Below are positions 8,363-16,793 of a DNA stretch of 64,000 nucleotides, piece after piece (the first letter of the stretch is position 1; each line of letters starts with the position of its first letter). Below the pieces are notes generated by a model. That model made no database searches. It was not told where the DNA came from and worked only from the letters and a program-made list of their open reading frames with translations. The translations under genes and the position numbers were made by a program. Origin of the DNA: Nocardia sp. NBC_00508 (GTDB lineage Bacteria > Actinomycetota > Actinomycetes > Mycobacteriales > Mycobacteriaceae); assembly GCF_036346875.1 (NCBI RefSeq), contig NZ_CP107852.1:372001-436000 (forward strand). The letters run 5' to 3'.

Positions 8363-9472
8363 GTGGACCTACCGGTGCTGCCACCCGTCCGGCCGATGCT
8401 GGCCAAATCCGCGTCAGCGGTGCCGCGCGAGCCGGGCCTGAGCTACGAACCCAAGTGGGACGGCTTTCGCTGCATCGTGTTCCGCGACGGCGCCGAGGTG
8501 GAACTCGGCTCCCGCAACGACCGTCCTCTGACCAGGTATTTTCCCGAGGTGGCCGAGCTGCTGCGGCAGGCGCTGCCGGACCGGTGCGTGGTGGACGGCG
8601 AGATCGTGGTGGTCACCGAACACGGCCTGGATTTCGACACGCTGCAGAACCGTCTGCACCCGGCCGCGTCCCGGGTCGCCAAGCTCGCCACCGAGACGCC
8701 CGCCAGTTTCGTCGCGTTCGACCTGCTCGCGCTCGGCGACAAGGATCTGACCGGCGAGCCGTTCGCCGAACGCAGGCGGCTGCTGGAGACGATCCTGGAC
8801 ACCGCGCTCGCCCGCGTGCACCTCACCCCGATCACGCACGACCCCGATATCGCCGAGGACTGGTTCACCCGGTTCGAGGGCGCCGGGTTCGACGGCGTCA
8901 TGGTCAAGTCCGACGACCTGGCGTATCTGCAGGACAAGCGGGTGATGCTCAAGGTCAAACACGAGCGCACCGCCGATTGTGTGGTGGCGGGCTTCCGCTG
9001 GCACAAGGATGGCGCCGGGGTCGGCTCGCTGCTGCTCGGGCTGTTCGACGACGAGGGCAACCTGCACCACGTCGGCGTGGCCAGCAGCTTCACCGCGGCA
9101 CGGCGCAGAGAACTGGTCGAGGAACTGGCGCCGCTGCGGGAGAACGCGCTGGCGAACCACCCATGGCGGCGCTGGGCAGACGCCGCGGCGCAGGCCGCGG
9201 CCGAGGGCAAGATGCCCGGCGGGGTGAGTCGCTGGACCGGCGGCAAGGATCTGTCCTGGGAGGCGCTGCGACCGGAACTGGTCGCCGAGGTCCGCTACGA
9301 GCACGTCCAATCGGGCAGACTGCGCCACGGCGGCAGGCTGGTGCGTTTCCGCACCGACCGGACTCCCGAATCGTGCACCTACGCGCAGCTGGACGAAGTC
9401 GCGCCCGCGGAATTGAGCGCCCTGTTCGGCGAAGCCGCAGCGCAGCCGAGCGCCGTCGAGGCGCGGTCATGA
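8363..9472 (+). CDS. ligC: ATP-dependent DNA ligase LigC
   Basis: The 369-residue protein has the adenylation motif EPKWDGFR with the nucleotidyl lysine at K31, the ligase motifs VVDGEIV and GVMVKS, and an OB-fold C-terminal half (RTADCVVAGFRWHK onward). Length and the N-terminal VDLPVLPPVRPMLAK match mycobacterial LigC rather than the larger LigD. The GTG at 8363 has GAGGAGG five bases upstream; a more upstream GTG at 8336 is possible. It overlaps the next gene by four bases (ATGA). In mycobacteria LigC works with Prim-PolC in short-gap excision repair, and the gene order here agrees. Confidence 0.9.
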   Translation: MDLPVLPPVRPMLAKSASAVPREPGLSYEPKWDGFRCIVFRDGAEVELGSRNDRPLTRYFPEVAELLRQALPDRCVVDGEIVVVTEHGLDFDTLQNRLHPAASRVAKLATETPASFVAFDLLALGDKDLTGEPFAERRRLLETILDTALARVHLTPITHDPDIAEDWFTRFEGAGFDGVMVKSDDLAYLQDKRVMLKVKHERTADCVVAGFRWHKDGAGVGSLLLGLFDDEGNLHHVGVASSFTAARRRELVEELAPLRENALANHPWRRWADAAAQAAAEGKMPGGVSRWTGGKDLSWEALRPELVAEVRYEHVQSGRLRHGGRLVRFRTDRTPESCTYAQLDEVAPAELSALFGEAAAQPSAVEARS

Positions 9473-10470
9473 GTGAGTCGGTCGATATCGAGGTCGATGG
9501 CCGAACCGTCACGATCAGCAATCCGGGCAAGGTGTATTTCACCAAGCGCGGCGAAACGAAACTCGATCTGGTGCAGTATTACCAGGCGATTGCCGAACCG
9601 TTCCTGAACGTGGTCGGCGGACGGCCGCTGCTGCTGGAGCGGTATCCCGACGGGGCCTCGGGCAAATCCTGGTTCCAGAAGCGGGTGCCGAAATCCGCGC
9701 CGGAGTGGCTGCGCACCGTGGAGGTCTCCACACCGAACGGCACCACCAGCGACGCCCTGGTCGCCCACGATCTCGCCCATGTGCTGTGGGCGGTGAATCA
9801 GGGCTGCCTCGGATTCCACGTCTGGCCGAACCGCGCCGACAATCTGGAGATCGCCGACGAGTTGCGCATCGACCTCGATCCCTCCCCCGGCGTCGGGTTC
9901 GCGGATCTCAAACACGCTGCGGTGCGGACCAGAGACCTGCTCGCCGAACTCGGTATCGAATCGCGGATCAAGACCTCCGGTTCGCGCGGATTACATATTT
10001 ATGTCGCGCTGGAACCGAAGTGGGACGGCTATCAGGTGCGGGCCGCGGCGGTCGCGCTGGCGCGCGAATTGGAACGCAGATATCCGGACGACATCACCGC
10101 GCAGTGGTGGAAAGAGGAGCGCGGGAATCGAGTATTCATCGATTTCAATCAAAACGCACCGCACAAAACCGTTTTCGGCGCCTGGTGTGTCCGGCCGAAA
10201 GTCGGTGCGCAGGTGTCGACGCCGATCAGCTGGTCGGATCTGGACTCGGTGGTCCCCGACGAACTGACCCTCGCCACCGTGCCCGCCCGCTACGCCGAAT
10301 TCGGCGACCCGTGGGCCGACCGCACACCGCAGTCGATCGCCGCACTGCTGGAGATGTCCGAACGGGACATGGCGGCGGGCCTCATGGACGCGCCGTGGCC
10401 GCCGCAGTATCCGAAGATGCCGAACGAGCCGCCCCGCGTGCAGCCGAGCCGCGCGAAGAAGCCGGAGTAG
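9469..10470 (+). CDS. Prim-PolC, AEP-family primase-polymerase (LigD polymerase-like)
   Basis: The 333-residue protein is a stand-alone archaeo-eukaryotic-primase-type polymerase. LRIDLDPSPG carries the metal-binding D-x-D pair, SGSRGLHIYV the S-x-H nucleotide motif, and RVFIDFNQNA the third acidic motif. The N-terminus SNPGKVYF and the DLAHVLWAVNQGCLGFHVWPNR segment match the LigD polymerase domain and mycobacterial Prim-PolC. The start overlaps the ligC stop by four bases, so translation is coupled. It fills short gaps, including with ribonucleotides, before LigC seals them; this role comes from the mycobacterial homologues. Confidence 0.88.
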   Translation: MSESVDIEVDGRTVTISNPGKVYFTKRGETKLDLVQYYQAIAEPFLNVVGGRPLLLERYPDGASGKSWFQKRVPKSAPEWLRTVEVSTPNGTTSDALVAHDLAHVLWAVNQGCLGFHVWPNRADNLEIADELRIDLDPSPGVGFADLKHAAVRTRDLLAELGIESRIKTSGSRGLHIYVALEPKWDGYQVRAAAVALARELERRYPDDITAQWWKEERGNRVFIDFNQNAPHKTVFGAWCVRPKVGAQVSTPISWSDLDSVVPDELTLATVPARYAEFGDPWADRTPQSIAALLEMSERDMAAGLMDAPWPPQYPKMPNEPPRVQPSRAKKPE

Positions 10471-10479
10471 CGTCGGCGG

Positions 10480-11238
10480 CTATTCGGTCCACAACACCCA
10501 GGTGCCGCTGCGTCCGCTGACCTCGCACACCACGGCGCGGCCGTCGGCGGTGCGGCCGGTCTTCGGCCCCGATGCGTCGCATTTCGCTCCGGCCTGCTGC
10601 ACGGCGGTCGCCACCGTGTGCGGTCCGGACCACTGGTAGCCGCCGGCGGTGGTGAGGCAGATCAAGGTGCTGCCGTCGGTGGTGGTACCGATCTGGCCGA
10701 GTTGGGCCTCGCTGCACACCGAGCCCTTCGTGACGGGCCCCTGACCCGCCGCCGGCGGTGCGCCCGTCAGGGCGGCGCTAGGCGCCGGGGGCGTCGTGGT
10801 CGCCACCGGACGCTCCACAGTCGTTGGCACCGAGGCGACAGGGGTGGGTCCGACCGCGGCCTGCCGGTTGATCACATCCGGCAACCAGTTGCCCGTCAAT
10901 AGCACGAATCCGGCCACCGCGGTGAGCTCGGCGACGCCGAGCAGCAGCGCGAACATCGCCATGACGCGCCCGCGAGGATGACTGAAGGCGATGAAGCCGA
11001 ACACGATGGCGACCGGGAACAGCCCGAGCAATGCGGCGACCAGCGCGACGATCGCGTACGGATTGACGATCGGCGGAATCTCCACGCGGAGTCGTCCGGT
11101 CCGGCGGCGGCTCGCCGGCTGCTCCGGCCAGCGCTCGCCCTCGTCGTCCGGCCAGCGGCTCTCGGGTTCCGGCTCCGGCCAGCGCGGATCCGGTTGTTCC
11201 TGCCAGCGATCCGTGTCACGCCGTTCTGCCCGTGTCAT
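10480..11238 (-). CDS. DUF4190-type membrane protein
   Basis: The 252-residue protein has a charged, Pro/Trp-rich cytoplasmic N-terminus (RWPEPEPESRWPDDEGERWPE, about 1-50), then two membrane segments: NPYAIVALVAALLGLFPVAI with GFIAFSHPRGRVMA between, and a second ending VAGFVLL, the usual DUF4190 hairpin. A Pro/Thr linker follows and an outward C-terminal domain with cysteines (CSEAQLG, LICLTT, AKCDAS, VVCEVS) that may form two disulfides. The ATG at 11238 begins MTRAERRD. It is convergent with the Prim-PolC gene, nine bases apart. Function is unknown; an envelope role is likely from topology. Confidence 0.7.
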   Translation of the reverse strand: MTRAERRDTDRWQEQPDPRWPEPEPESRWPDDEGERWPEQPASRRRTGRLRVEIPPIVNPYAIVALVAALLGLFPVAIVFGFIAFSHPRGRVMAMFALLLGVAELTAVAGFVLLTGNWLPDVINRQAAVGPTPVASVPTTVERPVATTTPPAPSAALTGAPPAAGQGPVTKGSVCSEAQLGQIGTTTDGSTLICLTTAGGYQWSGPHTVATAVQQAGAKCDASGPKTGRTADGRAVVCEVSGRSGTWVLWTE

Positions 11239-11469
11239 CCAGGTCCCTCTCCACACCAACACACCGCGCAGGAACCTCGGACTGTCCGGACCCGCCCCGA
11301 TATACCGACACAGAATAGGGTGCGCCACGCGAAAAGTTGATCTGAAGTGTCCAACACTTGTGATCGGGCCGTAATAACAACCCCGGTGCAACGCTCGCGG
11401 ATCTGTTAGCGGAGGTGCATGCTGGTCGACAAGCAGCCGGTGCCGCCCCGGCGCTTCCCAGGAGGATCC

Positions 11470-11805
11470 ATGTTCGACAAGACGACGTCCACCGGCCAGG
11501 ACGCGCCGGACTGGCACGCAAGGGCCGGGGATTTGCTCGACGACAACTTCAACCTGCCGGGCATCGTGCTGTGCGCGCTCGCGGTCGTGGCGGTGGCGTG
11601 CACGCTGACCGCCGCCGGGTACGGCTTCACCGGCTGGACCGGAGTCGGCGCGGCGGTGACCGCGGCCCTGTGGATCGCGGGCATCGGCGCCCTGCTGCTG
11701 GAGCACCACCGGGAGCAAGTGATCGAGCTGAAGTACGGTCGGCACGGGCACGCTCCCGGAGCTCTGCGCCCCGTTCGCTACAGCCTCGAACCGCGCCGGC
11801 GGTGA
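11470..11805 (+). CDS. Small two-helix membrane protein, UsfY-like
   Basis: The start at 11470 has an AGGAGG site at 11460-11465. The 111 residues hold two hydrophobic helices: PGIVLCALAVVAVACTLTAA (about 31-50) and a second around GAAVTAALWIAGIGALLLEHHR (about 60-82), followed by a basic tail. The DNFNLPGIV...LLEHHR layout resembles the mycobacterial UsfY protein, a small stress-linked membrane protein, but that match is weak and is inference. It is convergent with the TetR gene downstream. No partner gene is adjacent. Confidence 0.55.
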   Translation: MFDKTTSTGQDAPDWHARAGDLLDDNFNLPGIVLCALAVVAVACTLTAAGYGFTGWTGVGAAVTAALWIAGIGALLLEHHREQVIELKYGRHGHAPGALRPVRYSLEPRRR

Positions 11806-11821
11806 CCGTGCGGCCGCGGGC

Positions 11822-12484
11822 TCACTGTCTGCGGTCCACCTTCGGCAGCGACTCGGTGACCAGCGTCAGCAACATGTCGCACAGCAGCTCGTGCACCTGG
11901 TCGCGGGTGAGCGTGCCCCGGGTGATCCATTCCCGGCCCGCGACCTTGACCAGGCCGCCGTACGCGCGAACCATCGCGCGCAGTTCGGCGCCGTGTGCCG
12001 AATCGGCGAGCCCCACCATCAGCAGCAGACGCTCGGCGGCCGCGTCGTCGGCCGCGTCGAGGATCTGCTGTACCTCGGGATCGTCGCCGACGCCCTCGTG
12101 ACTGGTCACCTTCACCCAGGTGCTGCCGTGCTGGGCGATGGTGTCCAGCAGCCAGTGCACGCTGGCGTCGACGCGTTCGCGCGAGGTGCCGGTGGGCACG
12201 GTCATGTCGTCGAGCTTGGGCAACGTCACCATCCGCCGCACCACCGCCAGATAGAGGTCGCGCTTGTTGCCGAAGTAGTGGTTGATCAGCCCGCGGGCCA
12301 CACCGGCCCGCTGCGCGAGCTCGGCGGTGGAGACGGCCGCGTACGGCCGCTCGCCGAACATGTCGATCGCACAGGCGAGAATCTGCGCGCGCCGCTCGTC
12401 GGGTTCGAGCCTGCGGCGGCGCGGTAGCGCCGGGTCGGCGCCATCGTCCGCCGTGGCGCTGCTGGTTTCAGAGAGACCGTGCAA
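11822..12484 (-). CDS. TetR-family regulator coupled to the acyl-CoA dehydrogenase gene
   Basis: The HTH is RRAQILACAIDMFGERPYAAVSTAELAQRAGVARGLINHYFGNKRDLYLAV near residues 30-80, a typical TetR domain, followed by a C-terminal domain like the mycobacterial fatty-acid-related TetR proteins. No ATG or GTG fits; a TTG at 12484 has AAGGAT just upstream and lies inside the 3' end of the acyl-CoA dehydrogenase gene, overlapping it by 17 bases. Translation is therefore probably coupled, and the regulator likely controls its own operon in response to an acyl-CoA or fatty acid (inference). Confidence 0.8.
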   Translation of the reverse strand: MHGLSETSSATADDGADPALPRRRRLEPDERRAQILACAIDMFGERPYAAVSTAELAQRAGVARGLINHYFGNKRDLYLAVVRRMVTLPKLDDMTVPTGTSRERVDASVHWLLDTIAQHGSTWVKVTSHEGVGDDPEVQQILDAADDAAAERLLLMVGLADSAHGAELRAMVRAYGGLVKVAGREWITRGTLTRDQVHELLCDMLLTLVTESLPKVDRRQ

Positions 12485-13613
12485 TGAGATCCTTCATCAC
12501 CTCGTTGCTGCCCGCGAGGATGCGCAAGACGCGGGCGCCGGTGTAGAGCTGCGAAATCGGATACTCCGTCATGTAGCCGTAGCCGCCGAACAGTTGCAGG
12601 CAGCGGTCAACCACGATACCCAGCTGATCGGTCAACCAGTACTTCGACATGGCAGCGGTGGGGACATCGAGTTCGCCGCGCAGATGCCTGCCGATGCAAT
12701 CGTCCAGGAAGGTACGGGAGACCTTCGCGATGGTCGCGCACTCGGCGAGTTCGAACTTGGTGTTCTGCATCGCGAACAGCGGTTTGCCGAATGCCTCGCG
12801 ACCTTTGGTGTAGTCGACGGTGAGCCGCACGGCTTTCTCCATCATGGCGACCGCGATGATCGCGGTGACCAGCCGCTCCTGCGCCAGCAGCCGCATCATC
12901 TGATAGAAACCCTGGCCCTCCACCCCGCCGAGCAGGTTGGTCGCGGGCACGCGCAGGCCGTCGAAGAACAGTTCCGCGGTGTCCTGCGCCTTGCCGCCGA
13001 TCTTGTTCAGAATGCGTCCGCGGGTGAAGCCCGGGGTGTCGTCGCCGACTTCGGCGAAGATGAGCGAGACGCCCGCCGCGCCCTTGGCCGGGTCGGTCTT
13101 GGCGGCGATGATGATGCCGTCGCAAAGCCAGCCGTTGGTGATGAAGATCTTCGAGCCGGTGATCACGTACTCGTCGCCCTCGCGCACCGCGCGGGTCTTG
13201 ATGTTCTGCAGGTCCGATCCGGTGCTCGGCTCGGTCATGCCGATGGCGAGTACCATCTCGCCGCCGGCGGCCTTGGGCAGCACGCGCCGCTTGAGCTCTT
13301 CGGAGCCGAACTCGGCGAGGTAGGGCGCGATGATCGTGCTGTGCACGGGGATGCCCATCGACCCGTCACCGGCACGCGCCTGCTCCTCGATGATCGCGGC
13401 CTCATGCGCGAAGGTGCCTCCGCCGCCGCCGTATTCGGCCGGGATCGCCGGACACAGCAGGCCGAGTTCGCCCGCCCGGTTGTACAGTGCGCGGTCCGGA
13501 TGCCCCTGGGCGACGAATTTCTCCTCGTGCGGGACGACCTCCTTCTCGAAGAAGGTCCTCGCCAGATCTCGTACCGCCTCGACCTCGTCGTCACTCCACG
13601 CCGCGCGCGCCAT
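12468..13613 (-). CDS. Acyl-CoA dehydrogenase (FadE type, long-chain-like)
   Basis: The 381-residue product has the usual three domains: an N-terminal helical part (FFEKEVVPHEEKF), the FAD-contacting middle strand region MTEPSTGSDLQNIKTRA, and the C-terminal helical domain with QLFGGYGYMTEYPISQLY and AGSNEVMKDLIARSL. The residue facing the substrate in the YTG loop is not Glu; the likely base is the Glu in LLAQERL, the position used by long-chain acyl-CoA and isovaleryl-CoA dehydrogenases. It catalyses the FAD-dependent alpha,beta-oxidation of an acyl-CoA. A TetR gene overlaps its 3' end. It is divergent from the EphD-like gene. Confidence 0.9.
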   Translation of the reverse strand: MARAAWSDDEVEAVRDLARTFFEKEVVPHEEKFVAQGHPDRALYNRAGELGLLCPAIPAEYGGGGGTFAHEAAIIEEQARAGDGSMGIPVHSTIIAPYLAEFGSEELKRRVLPKAAGGEMVLAIGMTEPSTGSDLQNIKTRAVREGDEYVITGSKIFITNGWLCDGIIIAAKTDPAKGAAGVSLIFAEVGDDTPGFTRGRILNKIGGKAQDTAELFFDGLRVPATNLLGGVEGQGFYQMMRLLAQERLVTAIIAVAMMEKAVRLTVDYTKGREAFGKPLFAMQNTKFELAECATIAKVSRTFLDDCIGRHLRGELDVPTAAMSKYWLTDQLGIVVDRCLQLFGGYGYMTEYPISQLYTGARVLRILAGSNEVMKDLIARSL

Positions 13614-13885
13614 CGCTCGATCCTTTGCTCGCTCCGGTCCGACCCCGTCGCCGGCTCCGCCCTCAGATTCCCGGACTATTGGCGAGTTGTCAACAAGCGC
13701 GGCGTACGTTGCCCGACTCACCGGGCGCGGTTGGTCGGCCGCATGCTGTATCCCCGTGAGCTGCGCCATATTCAGCGGCGCACGACTCCCCTCGCCGGTC
13801 GATTCTTCCTACTGTCCGTAGGGAATCACTGACCTGGTGCACGACAGCGACGTGCCCTCGGAATCGGTACGAACGAGGCAAAGAC

Positions 13886-14818
13886 ATGACCGAACCGCTC
13901 GACACCACCGAGACGCCCCACCCCGACCGGACCTGGACGGTCACCCGCGATGGCGCCGATCTCGCCGTCTTCGAATGGGGCGACCCTGCCGCCGAACCGC
14001 TGGTGCTGGTGCACGGCCTCACCGACACGCATCGCGTATGGGCGACGGTGGCGGCGCTGCTCGCCGACGGTTTCCGTGTCATCGGCTATGACGTTCGCGG
14101 ACATGGCCATTCGGCCGGGCCCGGACCGGCCTCGCAGTATCGCCTCGACCGGCTGGCGGAGGACTTCTTCGCGGTGATCGATGCCGCCGCCCCGCGTCGG
14201 TCCGTGCACATCTGCGGCCACGGCTGGGGCGCGGTGCAGCTGTGGGAGGCGGTGTGCGACGAACGGGCCAACACCCGCATCGCCTCGTTCACGGCGATCG
14301 CCGGACCGAATCTCGACCACCTCGGTCTGTGCCTGCGTGCGCTGGCGCCGCGCGCCCGCCAGGAGCTCGGCGACCCGGGCTGGTGGTTGCGCGGAGCGTG
14401 CTGGGCGCTCACGCCCGGATCGATCGCCCGCAGGTTCTACCCGCCGCGCGTCCGCGGCCTGCTGGTGCGGCCACTCGGCGGTATCCCGCCGGTGCCCGCG
14501 CGCCTCGCGCGCACGTGGGCGACGGATGTCGTCGCGGGGGCGCGAATCGCGCAGGTCAACCTGCTGCATCACCTGAGCAGGCCGCGGGTGCGGCGCACCG
14601 CCGTTCCGGTGCAACTGCTCGTGGACACCACCGACCCGTTCGTCCCGGCCGCGGTCTACGACGCCTCCGCGCGCTGGGTCGACCAGGTGTGGCGCCGCGC
14701 CGTCCCGGCCGATCACTGGCTGCCGATCACCGAGCCGCTGCTGGTCGCCGAGGCGATCGCCAACTTCGTCGATGACCTGCGCGCCGACCGGGCGGCGATC
14801 AGCCCGCGCAGCAGCTGA
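13886..14818 (+). CDS. EphD-like alpha/beta hydrolase with nucleophile replaced
   Basis: The 310-residue protein aligns by motif with the hydrolase half of mycobacterial EphD: LVLVHGLTDTHRVW (oxyanion HG), YDVRGHG, a nucleophile elbow CGHGWGAVQLWE, the acid region LLVDTTDPFVP and the histidine region PADHWLPI. In EphD and other epoxide hydrolases the elbow is HDWG; here Gly113 replaces the nucleophilic Asp, so ordinary epoxide hydrolysis is unlikely. The His and acid are kept, and the fold looks intact. It lies 86 bases upstream of an SDR gene, the same order as the two domains of EphD, but as separate genes. It could bind ligand or have a non-covalent mechanism. Confidence 0.75.
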   Translation: MTEPLDTTETPHPDRTWTVTRDGADLAVFEWGDPAAEPLVLVHGLTDTHRVWATVAALLADGFRVIGYDVRGHGHSAGPGPASQYRLDRLAEDFFAVIDAAAPRRSVHICGHGWGAVQLWEAVCDERANTRIASFTAIAGPNLDHLGLCLRALAPRARQELGDPGWWLRGACWALTPGSIARRFYPPRVRGLLVRPLGGIPPVPARLARTWATDVVAGARIAQVNLLHHLSRPRVRRTAVPVQLLVDTTDPFVPAAVYDASARWVDQVWRRAVPADHWLPITEPLLVAEAIANFVDDLRADRAAISPRSS

Positions 14819-14904
14819 CCGCAACCGGACGGCTACCCGGCGGGCGGGTTTGCGACAATGGGCCGGTCGCTTGCCCAGCTCACTGAAGGATGTTCCCTGC
14901 CGCG

Positions 14905-16335
14905 ATGGCCGAAAGCATGATCGATCCCGAGGACCTCGCGACCTGCCTGCAGGTCCTGGAGCAGGCCGCAACGCTGGACAAGGATCATCCGGACTCGGTG
15001 GCGGTGCAGCGCGCGGTCGGGCACATGTTCAAGAAGCTCAAGCAGCGGCGCAGGTCCGCGGCGCGCGAGGCGGTCTCGACCGCCGACCGGGCGGTGGTCG
15101 CGGCCACCGCGACCGGCTCGCCGAACCGGATCGATGACGAGACCGCGGGCATCCCGATCAGCTCGACCGCCGGCGGCGCCAGCGCGGGCACGCTGATCCG
15201 TCCACGACCCTGCTACATCTGTAAGCAGCGCTACACCCGGGTCGATACGTTCTATCACCAGTTGTGTCCCGACTGCGCGGCGAGCAGCCACGCCAAGCGG
15301 GACGCCCGTACCGATCTGACCGGGCGCCGGGCCCTGCTCACCGGCGGTCGCGCCAAGATCGGCATGTACATCGCCCTGCGACTGCTGCGCGACGGCGCGC
15401 ACACCACCATCACCACCCGCTTCCCCAACGACGCCATCCGGCGTTTCACCGCGATGGACGACAGCGCGGACTGGCTGCATCGCCTGCGCATCGTCGGCAT
15501 CGACCTGCGCGACCCGGCCCAGGTGGTCGCCCTGGCCGACGACGTCGCGGCACACGGGCCGTTGGACATCCTGATCAACAACGCGGCGCAAACGGTGCGC
15601 CGCTCCCCTGGCGCCTACAGCGCGCTGGTCGACGCCGAGTCCGGACCGCTGCCCGCGGGCGCGCTACCGGACGTGGTGAGTTTCGGCAAGACCATGCAGG
15701 CGCACCCCACCGCTTTGACCGCCTCGCTGACTCCGGCATTGTCCGCCGCCGATGTCGCCGAACTGGCCCTGGTCGCGGGATCGGCGACGCCGGAACGCAT
15801 TTCGCGTGGCGTGGCGATCGATGCGGGTGGCTTGGTGCCCGACCTCGCGCACACCAACAGCTGGGTGCAGACCGTCGCCGAGGTGGATCCGACCGAACTG
15901 CTCGAAGTGCAGCTGTGCAACTCGGTCGCGCCGTTCATCCTGGTCTCCCACCTGCGCCCGGCGATGGCCGCCGCGACGGCGCGGCGCAAGTACGTCGTCA
16001 ACGTCTCGGCCATGGAGGGGCAGTTCTCCCGTGCCTACAAAGGGCCGGGGCACCCGCATACCAATATGGCCAAGGCCGCGCTGAACATGTTGACCCGCAC
16101 CAGCGCCCGCGAGCTGTTCGAACAGGACGGCATCCTGATGACCGCCGTCGACACCGGCTGGATCACCGACGAACGCCCGCACTACACGAAAGTCCGCCTC
16201 GCCGAGGAAGGTTTCCACGCGCCACTGGACCTGGTCGACGGAGCGGCGCGCGTGTACGACCCGATCGTGCAGGGCGAGAACGGCACCGACCTGTACGGCT
16301 GTTTCCTCAAGGACTTCCAGCCCTCCCCCTGGTAG
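14905..16335 (+). CDS. SDR-family oxidoreductase with N-terminal CxxC pairs
   Basis: The product (about 476 residues) begins with a helical, basic region, then a possible zinc knuckle CYICKQRY...CPDC (two CxxC pairs), then a Rossmann SDR domain starting LTGRRALLTGGRAKIGMYIA with the cofactor glycines and NNAAQ. Around the active site VNVSAMEGQF keeps the Ser, but the usual Y-x-x-x-K reads T-N-M-A-K, so Thr stands where Tyr is expected; Lys is kept. Three starts are possible (14890, 14905, 14917); 14905 is chosen by distance from AAGGA. It follows the EphD-like hydrolase in the same direction. The substrate is unknown. Confidence 0.7.
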   Translation: MAESMIDPEDLATCLQVLEQAATLDKDHPDSVAVQRAVGHMFKKLKQRRRSAAREAVSTADRAVVAATATGSPNRIDDETAGIPISSTAGGASAGTLIRPRPCYICKQRYTRVDTFYHQLCPDCAASSHAKRDARTDLTGRRALLTGGRAKIGMYIALRLLRDGAHTTITTRFPNDAIRRFTAMDDSADWLHRLRIVGIDLRDPAQVVALADDVAAHGPLDILINNAAQTVRRSPGAYSALVDAESGPLPAGALPDVVSFGKTMQAHPTALTASLTPALSAADVAELALVAGSATPERISRGVAIDAGGLVPDLAHTNSWVQTVAEVDPTELLEVQLCNSVAPFILVSHLRPAMAAATARRKYVVNVSAMEGQFSRAYKGPGHPHTNMAKAALNMLTRTSARELFEQDGILMTAVDTGWITDERPHYTKVRLAEEGFHAPLDLVDGAARVYDPIVQGENGTDLYGCFLKDFQPSPW

Positions 16336-16370
16336 CCGGTCGGACCGGATCCGCTACTCCCGGCGCGAGA

Positions 16371-16376
16371 TACCCT
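16371..16376 (+). promoter_or_regulatory. Probable -10 element, leaderless start of the DUF2784 gene
   Basis: TACCCT lies six bases before the GTG at 16383. A GGAGG also lies between, but too close to the GTG to be a good ribosome site. Confidence 0.35.
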
Positions 16377-16382
16377 GGAGGC

Positions 16383-16772
16383 GTGCTGTACCGGCTGCTG
16401 GCCGACGCCACGGCCGCCACGCATTTCGCCTTCGTGGCTTACGTGGTGGTCGGCGGGTTCCTCGCGTGGCGCTTCCCGCGCACGATCTGGCTGCATCTCG
16501 TCGCGGCCGGGTGGGGGTTCAGCACGATCGTGCTCGGATTCGACTGCCCGCTGACACACGGGGAGAACTGGGCGCGCGAGCGTGCCGGCCAGGCGCGGCT
16601 GCCGTCGAGCGGATTCATCGACCACTACATCACCGGCGTGCTCTATCCCGAGGACGCGCTCGGCCTGGTGCGGTTGCTGGCCGCCGTGCTGGTCGGGGTC
16701 TCGTGGATCGGCTACGTCCGGGTGCGGCAGCAGCGGTCGGTCGCGCCCGTCCGGCGGAACGCCCTGGGGTGA
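16383..16772 (+). CDS. DUF2784 membrane protein
   Basis: This 129-residue protein has about three membrane helices: THFAFVAYVVVGGFLAW, TIWLHLVAAGWGFSTIVLGF and LVRLLAAVLVGVSWIGYV. The segment CPLTHGENWARERAG followed by FIDHYITGVLYPE is the conserved DUF2784 core. The GTG start is supported by the -10-like TACCCT. Function of the family is unknown. It is convergent with the thioesterase gene, 21 bases apart. Confidence 0.8.
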   Translation: MLYRLLADATAATHFAFVAYVVVGGFLAWRFPRTIWLHLVAAGWGFSTIVLGFDCPLTHGENWARERAGQARLPSSGFIDHYITGVLYPEDALGLVRLLAAVLVGVSWIGYVRVRQQRSVAPVRRNALG

Positions 16773-16793
16773 CCCGGAACGTCGCGCCGCGTC

